DNA from: Myrmaecium sp. VS I D KN 1
Taxonomy: Eukaryota > Ascomycota > Dothideomycetes > Valsariales > Valsariaceae
Assembly (NCBI GenBank): GCA_019775845.1
Contig: JADQAV010000017.1
Location: 372,001-436,000, forward strand
Direction of reading: 5' to 3'
Length of the DNA stretch: 64,000 nt
In this document: positions 22,247-33,417 of the stretch, piece by piece
Layout: each line of letters opens with the position of its first letter
Position numbering within the stretch: the stretch's first letter is position 1
Program-made: the position numbers and the translations under genes
The notes under the pieces: generated by a model
What the model was told of the DNA's origin: nothing
Seen by the model: only the letters and a program-made list of their open reading frames with translations
The model's database searches: none

Positions 22247-24675
22247 TTATCGAATTACCGCAGAATTTTCGATGTAGCCTCGACCAACTGAATTAGGAGC
22301 GAAGACAAGCTTGCTATCCTCGACTAGGGACATGCCAATACCGCTGTCATCGTTATCCTGACCGTCTTGCGGTGGCCCAAGACCAAAATCTAGCGACATG
22401 CGTGTGTCAAAAGCCGGTCTGAACTGTTGATTGTTTACTAAAAACTTGCGGTCAGTCTTAATCAAGGCCTTGCGGATGCTTGCCAGCTCAAAGACTTACT
22501 CTCGCTCTGAGAATGAGTGCCTGTTTGCACCGAGCCGTTGGTCATGAAGCTGCCATTCTGCATGAAGTCCGCTCCAAGGCTGCTGTAACGGCTTCCGCCA
22601 CCGTCACTCCCGCTGGCAAGTCCATTGTTGACAGACGCATCGAGCTGCATGCTGTTAGGTGACCGGCTTTCAGCTTGGCGTCCGTGAGCTAGAAGGCCAC
22701 CATAGGAAGCCAGCCACAATCCCAATTCATCCACAAACATTTTTACTACCCACCAGGCATTGAAGCTTGGTCCTTGCTCAACCGTTATATCTCGAATGAT
22801 AGCGCAGCCCACCGAGTTGATGTAGTGGAGGAGTGTCCGAGGCTCCACGTTGGGAAATCTACTCGGCAAAGAACGGATGAACTCCCATAGACGGTCCAGG
22901 ATGGCTTCAGTAGTAAACAGGCCTGTACTCAGATCGATCCTTAAAAGGTCCATTACTTCCTCTGTCAGAATCTTATATGCCTCCTCGTGGCCACACGCAG
23001 GCAGTTCGCTCTCGATTATTCGCTGAGGGTTCACGGAGTTCTGATAGTCGCGGCGCATTTGTTCGACACTTTGTGGACAAGTTATGATTGCTGCAGCTGC
23101 ATGGGCTGCCTGATTGGCCTTCAGCATTCGTCGCAGGAGGTGTGCAAAAATCGTTGCCGGCTCAAGCTTTGCATCCTGAAGATGCAATGGCTGATCCTGG
23201 AATAATTTTGCAAGATGAGGAGTGATGTTCTTCTCCACATGGTTCAAAAAGTGCAAGACCTTGACCGGAGCCACCTGTAGGATGAGCGGGGCGATGAAAT
23301 GCATCATCATCTTGTACATCCTATAATCGCACTCTTTCACCCAGGCCGACATACTGGGATGAGCGAACAATTTCTGCCCCGGCACTGTTAATGTACCTTG
23401 AAATGACTGTAGAAGACGAGTAAACTGCTTTTCCTTGCAAAAGCGAATGCAGTCAACCAAAGACGTGCAATGGCTCCGATATACTGCGAAGAGATTCATG
23501 GCCGTATCGGTGTCCGTCTTTGGGGGTAGGTAGGGGTTGATGTTGGGCAGCTCGATAGCGTAGTTCTGATCCTGTAATTCCTGAACCAGGGGCGGAAATT
23601 TAAGGGTGCTCTGATAAGTTTGGGACGGTACTGGAAGGCTTTGGCCATATGGATGGACGAAAACAACCCCTTTGGACGTTAGCTCATTCTTTTGTTCAGC
23701 GACAACTGCCTCAAAGCCGGTGTCGTTAGTCGGGAACGCAGCACTATCGGCGTCCAGACGAGGCGGCAAGTTGAAGTTGGAATTCCCACTGATGGAATTT
23801 TGCCTGCTCAGGGGAGCCTTCATGCCTCTTGCTGTGGATGGACGTTCTTCTCCTGGGTCGTTGACGAGGGCGAGATCGACGTAGTGATACTTTGATTCAC
23901 CTCTTACTCCAAGACGTCGTGTCTGTATCCCAGGGAAGATGACGCGGACGAGCTTTCCAAATGAAGCGGGATTAAGGGGAACCACTCGAGTGTCGGCGCA
24001 CTTCTCTGCGTAAGCAGAGTATACGCGACTACGTGGCACTGACGACTTGGCAGCCTTGCATTCCGTCTTCAACCACTTCATAGCGAATAGCTGCTTCGTT
24101 TTCTCTGCCCTGGGAGTCTTCTCATTGTTCAACACTTCTTGCGCGATGTCGTCTAGGGATCTGGAGGCATTCCTAGCGATCATCTCCCTTAGTTCTTTGT
24201 CGTTCGTTGCATTCGAGTTCGTGCCCTTCTTCTTTTTATCTTCACCCTCAGTACCACTAGGAGCAGTGACGAAGCTTCCCTGCATTCCAGCGACAGCGTC
24301 TGGGGCCTGAATAGGCGCGGATCGCCGCATGATGTCCTGAAACTGTTGCGAAGTGATGTCCAAGTTGTATGTTGGATTTGCCATTGCGCTACTCGCTATG
24401 CCCTGATCTACAAATACCGAATCCGCATGAGCCAGATGCTGTGCGGCTTGGAGCAGAGCCGTGGGCTCAGGCATTGAGCTGTATATGGGTGCATGGTTTT
24501 GGTAGGATACCGGATGATCGGGCTGAGGAGTTAGATGCTCGTAATGCTGACCAGGGTTATAGGCTTGGTCATGATGGTTTATTGATTGTATGCTCGTAGT
24601 CGATGCACGCGAGAGCGGTCGCTGTACAGGCCTCGAAGCGACGGACGTCGTCGATCGAGAGCGTGGGAATGACAT
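22247..24675 (-). CDS. RFX-family winged-helix transcription factor (RfxA/Crt1 type)
   Basis: DNA-binding regulator of the RFX family. Yeast Crt1/Rfx1 represses DNA-damage genes, and fungal RfxA homologues affect cell division and development. Exons 24675-22500 and 22437-22247, intron 22438-22499, 788 residues. The RFX DNA-binding domain lies near 195-270 (AMKWLKTECKAAKSSVPRSR, NPASFGKLVRVIFPGIQTRR, GVRGESKYHYVDL); the recognition helix and RRLG/SKYHY residues are intact. A short Lys-rich segment (EDKKKKGTNS) precedes it. The long C-terminal half carries the conserved RFX extension (CIRFCKEKQFTRLLQSFQ, MYKMMMHFIAPLILQVAPVK) thought to mediate dimerisation. The N-terminus is Ser/Gln-rich. The splice adds 63 residues in place of a short read-through end. 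The gene is divergent from YOP1. Confidence 0.93.
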
Positions 24676-25630
24676 TTAGTGTATAAGGATGGAGGTCGAG
24701 GCCTCTGAGCAAGACCGGGTCAGCGGGGAATCTGCCAGCAGAAGTCCACTTCATGGAGCCATTGCAATTGGTGAAAGTGGTACAAACCTGGAGATGGCGA
24801 ACGGATCCTGCACTCAGTGCTGGCACAGCAACCGGGATGAACACGATGTGCTGGTCGAAGTGGATGGGGGTTGAGATGTAGTGTTGACGTCCTTGTTGTT
24901 ACGTTACCGTTGCAACGGCAACCCAGACGGACGAGCGCGGCAATGCGATATGGAACAGAAGGATGTTAAGTATGCTGCAGTACAGGGCGACGAGAGGATA
25001 AGATCATGGAGGAGAGGTCACCAAGAAGGACGGTCGTGCTGAGGGTGACCGGGGTGCGGTCAAATCGTCGGTGGTTGTTTATTTCTCTCTGTTTTCCAAG
25101 CAACGGAGACTCGGACGGTCGCATGTCACGTGCTCTGCTTTGATGAATCGCCAACTTTAATTCCTTCTAGCCCTCCGGTTTCCAAGCAACGAGTAGGGCC
25201 TCAGGCAGCGCACGAACGGACTCTGACATCGGCGGCGGTGCGAATGCGATGTGAAGTTGTCGCAGCGTCCGTTTACTCCCAGCGGTTTGCCTGGTGGTGA
25301 GGTCTGGCATCATCACCGTTTACCTCGACCTGCGCCGTACCTGCGGATTGGTTGATGAGAGGAGCACAAGCACCCCCCGGTCGTCACCGAGTCCGGCAAG
25401 GCCCGCTACTCGCCGGAAGACTCGCCAAGCCACACAGCGTCATACCCACATGCTCAGAATGGAACACACTCGCCGTGCTCCGTGTCCATAATCTTCACCT
25501 CCACCTTTGAACCTCTAGCTCTGTCATCCAACCGCAACCCGTGAATCGCTGCCAAAGCACCCTCCGCTCTGCTCGTAATCTGCCCTACAAGCTTCCCCGA
25601 CCCCAGCCGACCAGAACCGAACCTTCCACG
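24676..25630. other. Divergent promoter region of the RFX gene and YOP1
   Basis: No gene supported. About 950 bases lie between the two start codons. Short open frames here lack any family resemblance. Confidence 0.5.
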
Positions 25631-26517
25631 ATGTCTTTCCAGGACCGCGCTCAGCATCAGATCTCCCAGCTGGACAAGGAGGTGCGTGTGCTGCTTGCTT
25701 ATGACGTCCGGAACACAGCTTCGGAGCTCCAAGGATGAGCTTGGGGCCCGTAAGGGGTTCCTTCGGTTGCGCTTGTTGCTCTCTGGAGCTTCGCTGACAG
25801 CTTCCGGCTTGCTATCTAGCTCTCCAAGTATCCTGCCCTTGCAAACCTCGAGAAGCAGACCAGCGTCCCCAAAGTCTACTTCGTCCTCGGACTCGGCGCT
25901 CTGTACTTCTTCTTCGTTTTCTTCAACATCGGCGGAGCTTTCCTGACCAACACCGCGGGCTTTGTCGTTCCTGCGTACTACTCACTCAATGCGCTGTTCA
26001 CCGCCTCTAAGGCGGACGACACCCAGGTATGCCAAAGCCCTTTGTTCCCCTCATCCGAACTGCTCAAGTTGCTAATACGTGCTTACAGTGGCTTACGGTA
26101 TGCTATGCTCCCGAGCAAACTCTTATTTCGAAACGCAGGTGACTAACGCGCATTGTTTGATGCTCTATAGTACTGGGTTGTCTATGCTTTCTTGACGTAC
26201 GATTTCCCCTCTTCCAATTTTTGAGCTTTGAGCTAACGGATCTTCAGCGTCTTCGAGTCTGCGGTTAACGCGGTCTACTGGTTCCCCTTCTACTACACCT
26301 TCAAGTTCGTCCTCGTGCTTTGGATGTCCCTTCCCCAGACTTCGTACGTAATACCTCAACACTGATCGCTTCGCAATGATCTAACAAACGTTACAGTGGC
26401 GCTCAGATTGTCTTCCGCTCCCTGATCCAGCCGGTCTTCTCCCGGTTCTTCCCTGCCTCTGGCTCCACCGCGGCCAACCTCCGCTCCCAGGCGGACCAGG
26501 CCTCCAAGAACATCTAA
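25631..26517 (+). CDS. YOP1: Yop1/REEP5-family ER tubule-shaping protein
   Basis: Reticulon-like DP1/TB2/HVA22 protein that bends ER membrane into tubules. Six exons: 25631-25681, 25820-26026, 26089-26097, 26171-26196, 26248-26343 and 26397-26517; 169 residues, family length. The cytosolic N-terminus (FQDRAQHQISQLDKELSKYP) precedes two hydrophobic hairpins: VYFVLGLGALYFFFVFFNIG with NTAGFVVPAYYSLNAL, and YWVVYAFLTVFESAVNAVYW with FKFVLVLWMSLPQT. An amphipathic C-terminal helix follows (GAQIVFRSLIQPVFSRFFP). Exon 3 is only nine bases and encodes Trp-Leu-Thr; leaving it out would still keep frame but break the strictly conserved QWLTYWVVYAF. Exon 4 is 26 bases. The ATG at 25631 gives the conserved start. 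It converges with SKP1. Confidence 0.95.
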
Positions 26518-28184
26518 AGTATTCAAAGCTTTGGATAGCTCTTGCGATGTTGCGGACCCAAGGTCGGCGCTTGGAAACCTTGGTGGATCGCGCTTTATAC
26601 GCAACAATCGTGACTTCAACAGGAGCTTGGAGACTGAAAAATGATATATTGATCCTTTACCGACAATGTTGATCGTGCCGGATCCCAGTACGATCAATGT
26701 TGCGAGAGGAAGAACGGGGAATAGTATCATGGAGACGAAGGCGCGAGTAGAATGCTATGTCCTGACGGAGACTTGGAGAGCGAGTTTGGGATCGAGAACG
26801 TGTGACGTCCTCTTTGTTTTTTGATCGGAGTTCCTCTACTTGCCATAGACGAAGCCTTGGGAAACGAAATGACGGATTGCTGATTTAGCCTTGAACTTTT
26901 GTCACTCTATCTTTGGTTTCTTGATGTGCCATACCCCGCCGTCTGCTCCATTCGGCTCATGCAAAACCTACTTAATCAGTTTTGTTCGCAGGTAACACCT
27001 GCGCACCTCCTACTGTAGGTACACACGGATACTTACCGACCACGTAGGCATTGTGGTACGTACAGTAGTATGCATCGCACCGTACGGAGTACATACTTGC
27101 TAAGGTACCTCAACCTCGCTGTTACTCACGACCTGACCCACCACCACTGTACCTGCCTCAAGACCCAGTACCTACTACGCACCCGCCCACCTACCCTAAG
27201 GCACCCAGACTTTACTGAAGTGACAAACGACCAACGGGGCGGGGACATCTCGATCTGCGTCTCCGACGCTTTCCGCCTTCTAGTTCACAACCTCACAAGC
27301 CGTGTCAAGTGAAGGAAAGGGGAAGGGACGATCGGAGACAAAGCCCCCTAAGTACGTCCAGCGTGACGTGCCGCCATGCGACTAGCCGTGTCGTGCGGTG
27401 TGATGCGTTAAGGTTGAGACGGGGAGGGGAGTTGTCAAAAGGTAGTAAGGTACTGCCTACTCAACTAAACATATTCCTTGACACGCACCCATGGCACGAA
27501 GGTTGCGCGCTCGGAGCCCAGGTTGTAGGTGCGGTTTGTTTGCTTTCTTGTTTGAAAGTAGTAGGTACGTACGTACGTGCCAACGGGTAGGAGTAAGGCC
27601 CACTATATATGGCAGAAGGCTGTACCTACCTTACTAGTGCTTTAAATATGGGTGGGAGAGTAATCCGTCGTCGCTGCCTCGCTAAGGCACTAACGGTGGG
27701 AGCAGATGGACACCATCCATTCACTTCATATCAAAGGAGACACAGGGAACGAAACAGCCGGGTATAGAAGATATTGAGCATACAGAAATGCATGATTATT
27801 CTGTATTTGGGATAAGCTCATCTCTGGCACTACCAAGCTACTATGGGTTATTGGTAAGCTTTGTTCAAAGGTAGTGTGCGTATCCATGTAAAGATAGAAG
27901 CTTGAACTTTGGTAATCTATGATACGCCGGACTGTCAAAGAGAGAGGACGAGCGTGCTGCGACGGATGGATACGCTGCTACTTGGAGTAGCGACGCAACG
28001 TGGCGTGTAGCAGAATACTCGTCAATATCTTCTTCTCGGCATGCCCAGCTTGATCGCAACTAGAATTGGAACTGGACCGGAACACCGCTTGAAACCGAAC
28101 CGTGAGATATCATGAGCAAGCTAATCCCCCAAAAAAGAAAACGTCTTGTGTATCGGAGAATCGGTCCTCAGGGACAAGGTCGAT
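26518..28184. other. Gene-poor interval between convergent YOP1 and SKP1
   Basis: No gene, RNA gene or mobile element recognised in 1.67 kb. The stretch 26994-27640 is dense in TACCTA/TAGGTA and GTAC words, including ggtacgtacgtacgtgcc at about 27564-27581. Confidence 0.5.
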
Positions 28185-28744
28185 TTAACGGTCCTCGGCC
28201 CACTCGTTCTCGCGGCGAATCTGGTCTTCCTCCTCGGGAGTGAAGTCGTTCTGGATGTTGAACGTCTTGCGGATCTCATCGGGAGACTTGCCCTTGATCA
28301 TGTTGGCAACAGTCTTGCATCCCACATCGAGAAGAGCCTTGATATCGAGGTAGTTGGCGGCGAGAATGATCTCAAAGAGCATCTCCTGGTCGACCTGCAT
28401 GAACTTCTGGTCCCACTCGTCGATGTCGGTGGACTTCTTGCGGCTGTCGGAATCGTCGTCCTGGGCGACGGGAGGATCCTTGCGGTGCTGCTCGCACCAC
28501 TCCAAAACCTTCTTCATGACCGCCTCGTTGACCTGAAATATCGGGTTAGTGACATGTTCGTTAGGAAGCAGGATATTTATGGATTACGCACGTTGGGAAT
28601 GGGGATGGGCTCATTCGGTTCCCCGCCAAGATCCTCCAACAAGTTCTTGATGAGGATGGAACGTTCAGCGACCTCACGCTCAACGTGGATATCCACATTG
28701 TCGGATGTGCAAAGGGTAATCATCTTCTTTCCTTCCGAAGACAT
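28185..28744 (-). CDS. SKP1: Skp1, SCF ubiquitin ligase adaptor (SconC)
   Basis: Adaptor linking cullin-1 to F-box proteins in SCF ubiquitin ligases; in Aspergillus the orthologue SconC takes part in sulfur metabolite repression. Exons 28744-28592 and 28532-28185, intron 28533-28591, 166 residues. The POZ/BTB fold is at the N-terminus ([32 protein letters not shown]), an acidic linker follows (DDDSDSRKK), then the F-box binding helices ([60 protein letters not shown]) and the invariant end [14 protein letters not shown]. Nothing is missing. The start codon directly abuts a perfect 68-base tandem duplication in the leader (see repeat at 28745). It is divergent from SMP3, 1.3 kb away. Confidence 0.97.
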
Positions 28745-28880
28745 GGTGATGGTTGTGCGGAAGTGCGGTAGTTGTCTGGCAGTGTGACGGTGTGAAGTGC
28801 GCGAAACGGGCTGGTGATGGTTGTGCGGAAGTGCGGTAGTTGTCTGGCAGTGTGACGGTGTGAAGTGCGCGAAACGGGCT
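28745..28880. repeat. Perfect 68-base tandem duplication in the SKP1 leader
   Basis: Two identical 68-base units at 28745-28812 and 28813-28880, each starting ggtgatggttgtgcggaagt on the plus strand and ending gcgaaacgggct. The third copy starts (ggtg) and breaks off. The first unit touches the complement of the SKP1 ATG, so in the mRNA the two copies form the last 136 bases before the start codon. No mismatch is seen between copies, which suggests a recent duplication. Confidence 0.97.
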
Positions 28881-30062
28881 GGTGCGGTAGCGGGGTAGTG
28901 CCGTCAACTGGAAAGAGGGGCGAGTGGATGGAGTCGTTGAGTGAGAAGTCAGAGCGGATTGGGTTGTTGGAAAGGTGACCGCTTTGACACAGCGTAGGAG
29001 AGATCAGAAGTCGAGTCGAGCGGGTGGAGGAAGGTCGGTTGTCATGCGCAAGAAAGGTTGCTGATGACCACGAAACTATAAGGGACCGTGACGGCGAAGG
29101 CAGAAGTGGCACTAAGCACTGCATCGTCCGAGCTTAAGGAAATCGCAACCCGGACAACAATGTTCTGCCTTACCGAAGCCTGCAAGCAACCAGAAGACCG
29201 GCTGGGATTTCGCACAACATGGATAGTACTGTAAGAAAATTCGATTGTCGTGGCAGTCCTTAACTGCCGATACTTGCTTCAAACAATGTTTGCAGACCAT
29301 TAATTTACCGTCCATCGCCGATACGATCACATTCCGTTTGCTCCAATAAGAGAATGGTGGCAAGGCCGTTCAAGGCATTCAAGCGAAACCAACAACCAAG
29401 ATACTTCGATAATGAATATTTCTTTTTGCCAAAGCCAACGGTTTTGCGTGAAACTTCATGTCATTCATCAGTAAAGTAATGGACGTGGTGACATTTATAG
29501 GCGCTTTCGAGCACCACCTACGATGACCACGATTCATGCCTTATAGGCTTTCTTTGGTCGTCTTTTTTGTTGCAGCCTTGTTACGTTCACGTGATATGTC
29601 AGGGGTCATGCTTGGCCCTTGCCCCGATGATCGCATCGCTTTGCCGGGGGGCGCGGACGGGAGAGAACCATCTGCCTCTCTCGGCCAGGACGTGTTTCAT
29701 CAGCATGTGGGCAGGACATGTTGGCTGCCATGGCCAGTCGCCGTGCCGGACCTTCTCCGACATTGGCTGAACATCTAATAAAGACGCCTCTCTCATCTCG
29801 CATTCCTCCACTATCCGCTCGTTATTAGACCAACAAATCTACGAATCATTTTTCCCCCGGCTGCTTCGGCCCCCAGCCGAACCCCGTCATTCAGCCCTGA
29901 GATTGCTCCCGGCTCCTCTCCTTCCTGCGCATCCGTGGCCCAACGAGCTTCCAGCTCCCTGATCGCTTGTTTCTTATCACCACACAGCGAGACATGCCGT
30001 CGCTGCTTCTTCGACTCTCCTTGATGCCCTGCCGTTAACTTATCCCACTACCCTCCGGCGTC
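28881..30062. other. Intergenic: SKP1/SMP3 divergent region
   Basis: Promoters of SKP1 and SMP3. One small Cys-rich frame at 29112-29315 is listed separately. A cacgtg-like word lies near 29590 (gttcacgtgatatg). No mobile element recognised. Confidence 0.45.
29112..29315 (-). CDS. Possible small Cys-rich, LITAF-like protein (67 aa), uncertain
   Basis: Intronless frame from an ATG at 29315. It has a first knuckle VCKHC, a middle part with PVFWLLAGFG, and a second knuckle AEHCCPGCDFLKLG. The order CxxC, about 41 residues with a short hydrophobic stretch, then HxCPxC matches the LITAF domain plan, in which zinc-binding knuckles flank a membrane-inserting helix. Against it: the middle is less hydrophobic than usual, the protein has no N-terminal Pro-rich part, an upstream stop lies close by, and a possible acceptor (tttcttacag, ending about 29227) leaves room for a different gene model. 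It could also be a chance frame. Confidence 0.2.
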   Translation of the reverse strand: MDGKLMVCKHCLKQVSAVKDCHDNRIFLQYYPCCAKSQPVFWLLAGFGKAEHCCPGCDFLKLGRCSA

Positions 30063-31816
30063 ATGTGGAGGCGCGTATACTTAATCCTAATCCTTGTCCG
30101 CCTATACTTCGCGCTCTCTCCGAGCTACCTCCATCCTGATGAGAATTTCCAAGGCCCGGAACCCGTAGCTGGTCAGACAAGCCTCCCCCACAGCGAGGAT
30201 ATCGTTTCGCTTACCATGACTCTCTACAGGGCGCGTCTTTTCATACCCTGTTCATCTTACCTGGGAGTTCACTTCCGAGCGCCCTATTCGAAGCTCCTTT
30301 CCGCTATGGCTATTCTACGGCATACCGATGTACATTTTGCGGTGGATCTGGGAAGGGGCTGGTCTGGGCGATGTTGCGCCGTCAGTCGCTTACTGGACGC
30401 TGCGTTGCTTGATGTTTCTGTTGAGCTTCGTTCTTGAAGATTGGGCGATTCAAGAGCTCGTCCAGATCCCGCGTCATCGTCGTATCGCAGTCAGTTTGGT
30501 TGCTTCATCATACGTGACATGGACCTTGCAAACGCACACCTTCTCGAACTCTATCGAGACCTTAGCCGTGGCTTGGAGCCTAGTGCTCATAAACCGCATT
30601 GTTGAGGACAGGGTACGTGGGACGGAAGCCAGCCCACAAAATACTAGCTGACCTTGAGGTGCAGAAACACTCGGGAGTTGTTGCCTCCGCAGTTCTCGGG
30701 ATCGTGGTTGTTATTGGCGTCTTCAATCGCATCACTTTTCCAGCTTTCCTGCTTGTCCCCGGCCTTCAGCTACTTCCACACTTCAAGCGCAAGTAAGTTT
30801 TTCTCGAGTCTGACTTTCTGCTATTTGCTGACTGTCTCAGGCCATTCTCTACGCTGTTTTTCGTAGGCTTCGCTGGGCTCACTGCATTCATTGCCATTTG
30901 TTTCGATACCTCGTTCTATACCCCGGATGGGCTCACGTTGACCGGCCTGTTCCTTCACCCTGTCGTCACTCCTTTGAACAACTTCATCTATAATTCTTCT
31001 CCGACGAACCTGGCCCAGCATGGCCTTCACCCGTTCTACCAGCACGTCATTATTAATTTGCCTCAACTTCTTGGTCCGGCGTTCCTATTAATATTTCTTA
31101 ATCCGCGTTGCCGAACCCTGCAATTCTCCTCCGCGATATCCGGCGTCCTTTTCCTCTCCCTATTTCCTCACCAGGAGGCCCGCTTTCTCTTACCGGCTGT
31201 TCCACTGATCCTTTCCTCGGTCCGTCTCCCGAGACGGCCTTACACCCGCGTGTGGCTATGGTCATGGCTGGTCTTTAATGTTGTGCTTGGTATGCTCATG
31301 GGAGTATACCACCAGGGTGGAATAGTCCCTGCGCAAATTTTCCTATCTACTCACGAAGCAAACGTTTCTCGGGCGTTCTGGTGGAAGACGTATAGTCCAC
31401 CCACCTGGCTGCTCAATGGGAAGAACGAGTACATGGCGACTGAGGATCTTATGGGTATGCCGGGACCTCAAATGCTTGCGTTGGTGCAGAATGCGACTCA
31501 GTGCTATAGCACGGAGTCATTCGCTAGCCAGCCTTTGACATACTTGGTCGCGCCACGGTCGGCGTACTTTTTGGAGCCTTACCTCAACCAGACGGACTCT
31601 GAGCTGGGGCTGCACTTGGAGGAGGTCTGGAGCTATCGGAAGCACCTCAACCTCGATGATTTGGACTTTGGCGACGATGGTGTACTTGGGACTTTTCGGA
31701 GGGTAGTTGGCGATCGCGGCCTGGTCATTTGGAAGGTGAAGAAACCGTGCGGAATGGAAGAGGGCGGTTCCGAAGCCGCTGCTCCGGGAGAAGCACAAGC
31801 GGTGCCGGTTGATTGA
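30063..31816 (+). CDS. SMP3: GPI mannosyltransferase IV (Smp3/PIG-Z, GT22)
   Basis: ER membrane mannosyltransferase that adds the fourth, side-branch mannose to the GPI precursor using dolichol-phosphate mannose; this mannose is essential for GPI anchors in yeast. Exons 30063-30171, 30230-30612, 30665-30792 and 30841-31816; introns 48-58 bases; 531 residues. The GT22 signature HPDENFQ sits in the first lumenal loop (His24-Pro-Asp-Glu27) after one N-terminal membrane segment. The splice restores [14 protein letters not shown], another family motif. Many hydrophobic helices follow, and the conserved [11 protein letters not shown] lies in exon 4. The C-terminal lumenal region has the expected [10 protein letters not shown] and a Glu/Ala-rich tail. 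The gene is divergent from SKP1. Confidence 0.94.
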
Positions 31817-32472
31817 GAAGAAGTTTTACAAGACGAGGTCGACGCTGTTGCCAACTCCGCTCACCTCAGTGGATTCAGGGAAGAGATCTTGTCAGTTGTT
31901 GTAGTCTATTCAAACCAATAATTTGTGAACATCATCATGCAGTGCTACTTGTGGACACATTGAACGCGTGCTTTCGCAATGAAGCAATAATCTCTAGAAG
32001 TCTGCTCCCAGAGCCGAGAAATTTGGTAGCTACAACTTCAGGAAAGCCTGTCGGAATAGATACAGCCGCGCAACGGCGCCCCCGCCGTCGGCAGTTCCTT
32101 CCTCCCGCCCCGCTCCGCGGGAACGCTAGGTAGTAGATCCATACTCACTAAACACAACCATCATCGCCTGACATCACCAAGCGAACCTCTGCTACCTACC
32201 TACAATACTTCTCCGGCGGTAATAGTACTTACCTTTGCACCGCAGAGCGGATCCGGGAATCTCGGTACATCATTTTGCTGTTCCCTACCCTTCTTCACCC
32301 TCATCAACCAACTTCTTTCCCTTTCGTCTTCTCTTCCGGTCCTCCCGGGTTAGATCTGACGGGCTGGTCCATTGGTGGATTGTGTAAGTGAAAGGGCGAG
32401 TGAGTAATTAGGGAAGAGAAAGGCAAAAAGGGGGGAAAGGAAAGAAGAAAATAAGGAAGAGAAACCAACAAG
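31817..32472. other. Intergenic: SMP3 3' side and promoter of the next gene
   Basis: No gene seen. The motif ctacctacctac occurs at 32192-32203; polypurine sequence precedes the start codon at 32473. Confidence 0.5.
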
Positions 32473-33417
32473 ATGCCGCCGGCGCGGGTCCATGCGAGCT
32501 TGACCAAGGACGAGGAGACGAACCAGGCGGCGTGGGCCGCGGCGAGGGGGGCTGCGGTCGGGGCGAGTAAGGTGAGTGAGTGAGTGAGTGCGTCGTCGTC
32601 GTTGTTGGATTCTTGCGTTTTTCTCTATGTTGGGTTCATCTCTATATGTCCTTCCTTCTCCGCTGTCCTTTTCAGATGAGCTCGTCGCTGTTCCTTCCTT
32701 TTGTTGGTCAGATATTCCGTCTTTGCTGCTTGAATGTTTCGTTGTGTTGTCCTTTAGTTCTTCTGGACTTCTTCACGACGTAATCCGGGCAGATCCGCTT
32801 GTCATAGCGAGTGGAGAGGTTATTCTCAAGGAAGCGATCAGTTATTTCTTTTCATGAAACCCGTTCTGCTGAAGAAATTACATCTGTTTTCTTCTTGCGT
32901 CGTGTTTTTCTCCCTCTTACTTCTTCTTCCGGAAGATTTTCCATATTATGAATGCTGATCTCTGGGCCACCCTTTCTCATGGTGGTGTTCTGTAGTGGGG
33001 GATCCTTACAGGTCTTGCAGGCGCGGCGGCATATGCGTGGAGTCCGGTGTATCGCGGCTTGACGATCCAATTCAAGATGTAGGCCTTTTTGCTTCCTTCG
33101 ATGCTCTGATCGTCATTGCCTGTCAATGTGCCTTTTCTTCATTTCACTCGCGTCATGCCATCTGCGTTTGACCTCGTTCCTCGCTGGTTATACTGACGAA
33201 CTGGGCTATTGACAGATATATCCAAATGGCCGGCATGATCGTCGGCGGCATGGTCAACGCGGACAAGCAACTCCACGAATACGAACTCGCCGTGCGGCAA
33301 CGGAAGCGGCTGATCCGCGATGCGGAAGTTTGGCGGCAGTACGAGGCCGAGTTTGAAGAAGAGGGGACGCCTGGCGTGGCGAGTGAAGGAAAGGTAGGCC
33401 GACAAGATGACTCCTGA
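32473..33417 (+). CDS. Small two-helix membrane protein, RCF2/HIG1-related (probably mitochondrial)
   Basis: Exons 32473-32571, 32996-33078 and 33216-33417; 127 residues. The first intron (32572-32995) is 424 bases, the longest in the window, and starts in a gtgagtgagtgagtgag array. The protein has a short N-terminus (LTKDEETNQAAWAAARGAAV), then two hydrophobic segments around GILTGLAGAAAYAWSPVYRG and YIQMAGMIVGGMVNADKQL, then a charged helical tail (RQRKRLIRDAEVWRQYEAEF). The layout, with LTxxEE at the start, a Gly/Ala-rich first helix, YRxLT between helices and AD after the second, resembles the N-terminal part of the respiratory supercomplex factor Rcf2 and HIG1-type proteins. That likeness is from memory and is an inference. 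The stop at 33415-33417 follows directly without another splice. Expression and splicing are plausible because all three exons join in frame. Confidence 0.6.
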
